A DNA stretch of 64,000 nt from contig CAYYNT010000006.1 in assembly GCA_964473155.1 (NCBI GenBank), forward strand, positions 1 to 64,000. Direction: 5' to 3'. Both the position numbers and the translations under genes were made by a program. The stretch's first letter is position 1, and the number at the start of each line of letters is the position of its first letter. Origin of the DNA: JAJFUG01 sp964473155. GTDB lineage: Bacteria > Gemmatimonadota > Glassbacteria > GWA2-58-10. The notes under the pieces were generated by a model, which was not told the origin of the DNA, searched no databases, and saw nothing but the letters and a program-made list of their open reading frames with translations. This document shows positions 60,278 to 64,000 of the stretch, in pieces.

Positions 60278-60811
60278 ATGCCCAAGCTCAAGAGCGGCGA
60301 CTCGATTGTCGCTTTCGACCTGCCGGGGGTGGACGGCAGGCGTTACAGCCTGGATTCTTTCAAGGAGAGCAAGGCCCTGGCCGTGGTGTTCAGTTGCGTC
60401 CACTGCCCGTACGTACTGGCCTGGGAGGACCGTCTTATCGCCCTGAGCGCCGAATACTCCGGCCGGGGCGTCTCTTTCGTGCTGATCAACGCCAATGACG
60501 CACTGAAATACCCGGCTGACAGCTTCGAGAACATGAAAACGCACGCTGCCGAAAAAAAGTACGCCTTCCCGTTCCTTCAGGATGAAACGCAGGCCGTGGC
60601 CCGCGCCTATGGGGCGGAGCGCACGCCCGAGGTGTTCCTGTTCGACCGGGCGCGGCGGCTGGTTTACACCGGGGCGGTAGATGACAACTATGATAACCCG
60701 TCCGCGGTGACGAAGCCTTATCTGAAAGAGGCGCTGGATGCGGTGCTTGACGGGAGCGCTGTGAAAACTCCGGCCACCCCGCCGGTGGGCTGCACGATAA
60801 AATGGAAATGA
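60278..60811 (+). CDS. Thioredoxin-family redoxin (AhpC/TSA-type)
   Basis: 177 residues from the ATG at 60278, with AAAGGAGG upstream. The redoxin fold shows 'SIVAFDLPGVDGRRYSLDSF', the active-site 'VVFSCVHCPYVLAWEDRL' (Cys40/Cys43) and 'AYGAERTPEVFLFDRARRLVYTGAVDD' with the cis-Pro Thr-Pro. It resembles cytoplasmic thiol-disulfide oxidoreductases and peroxiredoxin-like proteins. It is third in the DsbD-like/Trx-like cluster and ends at a terminator. Confidence 0.87.
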   Translation: MPKLKSGDSIVAFDLPGVDGRRYSLDSFKESKALAVVFSCVHCPYVLAWEDRLIALSAEYSGRGVSFVLINANDALKYPADSFENMKTHAAEKKYAFPFLQDETQAVARAYGAERTPEVFLFDRARRLVYTGAVDDNYDNPSAVTKPYLKEALDAVLDGSAVKTPATPPVGCTIKWK

Positions 60812-60854
60812 CAGCGCGGCTGTCGAGTTAAGCCGCTGAAATGCCGTAAACAGC

Positions 60855-60880
60855 AAGGGGCGCGAATTGCCGCGCCCCTT
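60855..60880 (+). terminator. GC-rich hairpin after the redoxin gene
   Basis: A 10-bp stem AAGGGGCGCG/CGCGCCCCTT with a 6-base loop is followed by CTTGTTTATG, a modest T-run. The arms also fit the dispersed GGGGC/GCCCC palindrome family. It separates the redoxin gene from the converging flavoenzyme gene. Confidence 0.6.
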
Positions 60881-60942
60881 CTTGTTTATGTTGCTGTTTG
60901 GATTATGCGACTGTCTGCGCTTAACACGGACTTGATCTGATG

Positions 60943-62064
60943 TCAGAGGAAGCGCGTCGGAGTGAAAGGCGAGCGGCTGATCCGCCTGTCCGCCAGTATC
61001 TCGCCCGCGGCCAGCGCCCCGACTGCCGCGCTGGTTGTAACCCCGTGGCCTCCCAGCCCGGCCACCCAGAAAAACCCCTCCAGCGACGGGTCCCAGCCGA
61101 TCACGAAATGACGGTCCGGGGAGAATGTCCGCAGTCCGGCCCAGCTCCGGGCCACCGGCGTTTCGAGCAGCAAAGGGAATGCACGGCCCAGTTTTTCCGC
61201 CAGAAGGTCATGCGCGGCCGGGTCGACGGCAGGCAGACCAGGCTCGGATTCGGTTTCATCGCACGGGCAGAGAAGCAGGCCCCGGCTTTCAGGACGGAAA
61301 TACACCTCTTGGCTCACGTCCCAGACGAAAGGCCATTCCGGAGAGGCCCAATTCAGAGCGCCGCTGAAAAAGAGGTGACGGCGCAGGGGGCGGAATTCTA
61401 TATCCAGCGCCCTGGCCATGGCCCCCACCTTACCCGCCCAGGGACCGGCCGCATTAACGACTGTCTCCGCCTCTATCTCTCCCTTTGAAGTGGACACAGA
61501 CACGACCCGCTCACCGCGCCTGGTGATCTCGATGACAGCGCAGTCGGTGAGCATGCGCACTCCCAGGGCGCGCGCCTGGCGGAAAAATCCATTCAAAAGC
61601 TGCTGGGCGTCTGTAACACCATCGGAGGGGCACCAGACCGCGCCCTCGAAATCGCCCCCGCGGGTGACCGGAACCAGTTGCTCCACCTGAGCACTGCCCC
61701 ATATCTCAGTCTCCGCCCCTGACTCGGCGGTCCAGCGGCCTTCTTCCTTCAGCTTTTCCCATCTGGCCCCCCTGGCGGTGAGAAGGGAGCCATGCACGCT
61801 GAAAGGCGGCGGATCTTCCCAGCCTGCGGCAGTGTTCCGCAGGAAATCCGCCCCCCCGCGGGCCAGAGGCAGGATATCGCGCTCAGATACGACCTGGCGG
61901 ATCATCGCCGCGTTGCGGCCGGAAGAGTGCAGGCCGGGCACGCTCTCTTTTTCCAGTACGATCACATCTTTTTCACCGCGTGCAGCCAGGTTCCAGGCGG
62001 TGGACATTCCGGCCAGCCCGGCCCCGATGACCGCTATACGCGCGGATTTGATTCTGTCTGTCAT
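60943..62064 (-). CDS. FAD-dependent amine/amino acid oxidase (DadA-like)
   Basis: 373 residues. The N-terminal dinucleotide fold is 'RIAVIGAGLAGMSTAWNLAARG' (GxGxxG) with 'VIVLEKESVPGLHSSGRNAAMI' after it. The substrate domain follows, then the C-terminal FAD loop 'WAGLRTFSPDRHFVIGWDPSLEGFFWVAGLGGHGVTTSAAVG'. This matches the glycine/D-amino acid oxidase family (DadA, SoxB, ThiO). It has no signal peptide. Given the ThiG-ThiS genes elsewhere in the window and no thiH, a ThiO-like role is conceivable but unproven. It converges with the redoxin gene. Confidence 0.87.
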   Translation of the reverse strand: MTDRIKSARIAVIGAGLAGMSTAWNLAARGEKDVIVLEKESVPGLHSSGRNAAMIRQVVSERDILPLARGGADFLRNTAAGWEDPPPFSVHGSLLTARGARWEKLKEEGRWTAESGAETEIWGSAQVEQLVPVTRGGDFEGAVWCPSDGVTDAQQLLNGFFRQARALGVRMLTDCAVIEITRRGERVVSVSTSKGEIEAETVVNAAGPWAGKVGAMARALDIEFRPLRRHLFFSGALNWASPEWPFVWDVSQEVYFRPESRGLLLCPCDETESEPGLPAVDPAAHDLLAEKLGRAFPLLLETPVARSWAGLRTFSPDRHFVIGWDPSLEGFFWVAGLGGHGVTTSAAVGALAAGEILADRRISRSPFTPTRFL

Positions 62065-62311
62065 CCATCCTGTCCGTTCAAAGTTAAACTCTCATTCAAT
62101 GCGGATAATTCAGAAACAGAAGCTAAGAGAATCGCGGTTCCGAGTCAATGCCGCAGGTGTCCGGCCGACCCGCGAGGCCCACTTGACAGGCCGGGCCGCA
62201 GCCCTTAGCTTTCGGGCGGTGACCGGCGGATTTTGAGTCAAAACCGGAGAATGATCCGATTATAAACCGGTCACTCATGGATGGAGACAAATACGAACTA
62301 TTGGAGGAAGT

Positions 62312-64000
62312 ATGCAGGTTGCGGAAATAAAGGCGTTAACCGGCAGGTTTCCGGGATTGAGCGTGGGTGTGATCGGGGATTTTGCCCTGGACGCCTACTG
62401 GATGCTTGAGGATGGGGTGGGTGAGGTCTCGGTGGAGACAGCCAAACGCGCGCTGGTGGTGCGCTCGCAACGCTACAGTCCGGGCGGAGCGGGCAATATA
62501 GTGACCAACCTCGCCGCTTTGGGAGTTGGCAAAATCAAAGTTTTTGGCGTGATCGGCCGAGACATCTGGGGCGGCTGCCTGCGTGACCTGCTCGGCGCGC
62601 TCGCCCCGGCGGACCTTTCAAGTCTCCTCTGCCAGGAAAGCGAATGGGACACCCCGGTCTGGGCCAAGCCGCACCTGGCGGGAGATGAGCAGCGCCGCCT
62701 GGATTTCGGCTTCTATAACAGTCTCGATCAAACAGTCTATAACGCTCTGATCGGCAATCTGCGCGCCGCCATGCCCGGAATGGACGCCCTGATCGTGAAC
62801 CAGCAGCTTCCGAACCCGCTTCTGCAGGGCAAAATGATCGAGGCGGTGAACGCTCTGGCTGCGGAGTTCCCGGAAAAGATCATCCTGGTCGATTGCAGGC
62901 TGGATATCGACAAGTACAGAGGCATGCTGATCAAGTTCAACGACGAGTCCCTGGTGCGGGCCAGCGGCGGCGAGGTCGCGCCCGGCGCGGCGGTCGGGAT
63001 CGACGAGCTGAGCGCTTCGCTGGAGAGCGCCTGGAAAGAGTACCCGCGTCCGATTCTGGTCACCCGCGGTCGCAAAGGCTCGCTGGTCTATGAAAAAGGA
63101 CGGATGACCGAGGTTCCGGCAGTGCTGGTCACCGGGCCGGTGGACCCGGTCGGGGCGGGGGACACGATGGTGGCGGCGTTTATCGCCGCCCTGGCCGCCG
63201 GGGCCGATACGCCCGCGGCGGCGGAACTCGGCAACTGGGCCGCCTCGGTCACCGTGACCAAGCTCCGTCAGACCGGGACGGCCACCCCGGCCGAGATCGA
63301 ACTGCGGGTGGCGGATGGATTCCCGGTCTACAACCCCGATCTGGCCGAAGACCCGCGCAAGGCTCGGTTTATCCCCGGAACGCGGATCGAACTGGTCAAT
63401 CCCGCAATCCGGCGCGGGCAGATAAAGCATGCGATTTTCGATCACGACGGCACCATTTCCACGCTCCGCCAGGGCTGGGAGCCGATCATGTTAGATGTCA
63501 TGATCCGCGCGATCCTGGGCGAGGACTGGCAGTCGGCCCCTACAGCGGAATACAACCGCGTGGTGGAGCGTTCGCGCGAGTTCATCGACCAGACCACCGG
63601 CATCCAGACAGTCCTGCAGATGGAGGGCCTGGTGCAGATGGTGCGCGAGTTCGGTCACGTGCAGCCGGACAAGGTGCTGGACAAGTGGGGCTACAAGGCG
63701 ATCTACAACGAGATGCTGCTGGAGATGGTGAACGAGCGCCTGGCCCGTCTTGACGCCGGGGAACTTGGCCTGGATGATTTCACGGTCAAGGGCGCGGTGG
63801 AGTTCCTTCACGAGCTGAAAAGGCGCGGCCTGCACTGCTACCTGGCCAGCGGCACGGACCTGGAGGACGTGGTCCGGGAGGCGCGGCGTCTGGGCTATGC
63901 GGATGTGTTCGAGGCGCAGGGCGGAATCTACGGCAGCGTCGGGGACATTGAGAAGTTCTCGAAAAAGAAGCTGGTCGAGCAGATAATCCGCGAGCATGGC
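62312..64000 (+). CDS. PfkB-family carbohydrate kinase fused to a HAD hydrolase (partial)
   Basis: The first 563 residues are present; the window ends inside the gene. GGAGG precedes the ATG. Residues about 1-340 are a PfkB kinase resembling the RfaE/HldE kinase ('GVIGDFALDAYW', 'YSPGGAGNIVTNLAALGV', 'VRASGGEVAPG', 'ILVTRGRKGSLVY') with catalytic Asp284 in the 'GAGD' anion-hole motif. From about 370 a HAD phosphatase begins with 'IFDHDGT' (Asp377/Asp379), then a cap region, 'YLASGTD' (motif II) and 'KKKLVEQIIREHG' (motif III Lys). This kinase-phosphatase fusion differs from HldE, where a nucleotidyltransferase follows the kinase. It may make or process a phosphosugar. Confidence 0.88.
   Translation, partial: MQVAEIKALTGRFPGLSVGVIGDFALDAYWMLEDGVGEVSVETAKRALVVRSQRYSPGGAGNIVTNLAALGVGKIKVFGVIGRDIWGGCLRDLLGALAPADLSSLLCQESEWDTPVWAKPHLAGDEQRRLDFGFYNSLDQTVYNALIGNLRAAMPGMDALIVNQQLPNPLLQGKMIEAVNALAAEFPEKIILVDCRLDIDKYRGMLIKFNDESLVRASGGEVAPGAAVGIDELSASLESAWKEYPRPILVTRGRKGSLVYEKGRMTEVPAVLVTGPVDPVGAGDTMVAAFIAALAAGADTPAAAELGNWAASVTVTKLRQTGTATPAEIELRVADGFPVYNPDLAEDPRKARFIPGTRIELVNPAIRRGQIKHAIFDHDGTISTLRQGWEPIMLDVMIRAILGEDWQSAPTAEYNRVVERSREFIDQTTGIQTVLQMEGLVQMVREFGHVQPDKVLDKWGYKAIYNEMLLEMVNERLARLDAGELGLDDFTVKGAVEFLHELKRRGLHCYLASGTDLEDVVREARRLGYADVFEAQGGIYGSVGDIEKFSKKKLVEQIIREHG

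Noticed and set aside
62618..63445. 275-residue minus-strand frame opposite the PfkB domain
   Set aside because: Antisense shadow; Arg/Gly/Asp-rich and unlike any family.
1..64000. CRISPR arrays, rRNA, prophage or insertion sequences with transposase
   Set aside because: None visible: no regularly spaced repeats, no ribosomal RNA sequence, no integrase or transposase gene.

Overview
The window is a 64-kb piece of a chromosome from a GC-rich, Gram-negative-type bacterium. It has YajC, Tat-type signal peptides, a DsbD-type periplasmic domain, a hybrid sensor with a periplasmic propeller, and a secreted metalloprotease ending in a FlgD-like module ('NPFNP...SGIYFYRM...KMVLIK'). That combination is typical of the FCB group and its uncultured relatives (Glassbacteria-, Latescibacteria- or Zixibacteria-like lineages). 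The phylum is an inference: no rRNA is present. No phage, plasmid or CRISPR features are seen. The only mobile-looking sequences are short MITE-like repeats and GC-rich palindromes.

Layout. (1) 0.2-4.0 kb, minus strand: a PFL/UPF0210 gene with its ACT-domain partner, a YhcH/YjgK sugar-metabolism protein, and a secreted GH5 hydrolase with a dockerin-like tail. (2) 4.2-10.5 kb, minus: a housekeeping run transcribed queA, tgt, yajC, def, fmt, thiE-like, thiS, thiG. (3) 10.6-14.0 kb, minus: a single-polypeptide restriction-modification enzyme (type IIG/ISP-like), AT-richer by eye than its neighbours. (4) 14.3-18.2 kb: divergent DEAD-box helicase and ABC-F ATPase. (5) 18.5-28.7 kb, plus: a secreted hypothetical with a matrixin-like protease, a small SpeD-family protein with its own terminator, an ExuT-type MFS transporter, a GH123/DUF4091-like glycosidase, and a secreted Asp-rich repeat protein. 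(6) 29-31.6 kb, minus: an exported creatininase-like protein and an exported nitrilase-fold amidohydrolase. (7) 32.3-38.3 kb: a signalling block with HD-GYP phosphodiesterase, PAS/GAF hybrid kinase, bacteriohemerythrin and a Cys-rich MerR regulator. (8) 38.3-48.8 kb: exported D-aminoacylase-type amidohydrolase, a 1741-residue hybrid sensor kinase, a second amidohydrolase, tRNA-Arg(ACG) and an exported Gfo/Idh/MocA oxidoreductase. (9) 49.3-56.6 kb, plus: a complete periplasmic molybdenum hydroxylase locus resembling PaoABC, with a small Cys-rich protein, XdhC, MocA-type cytidylyltransferase and MoeA. (10) 56.7-62.1 kb: tandem exported aldo/keto reductases, a thiol-redox group and a DadA-like flavoenzyme. 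(11) 62.3-64.0 kb: the start of a PfkB kinase fused to a HAD phosphatase, cut by the window edge.

Much of the accessory content is exported or periplasmic catabolism of carbohydrate, amide and aldehyde-type substrates, with elaborate sensing. Parts deserving most attention are the PaoABC-like locus with its Cys-rich extra protein and promoter palindrome, the PfkB-HAD fusion, the divergent SpeD protein, the creatininase homologue with altered metal ligands and a broken copy beside it, and two MITE-like repeat families.
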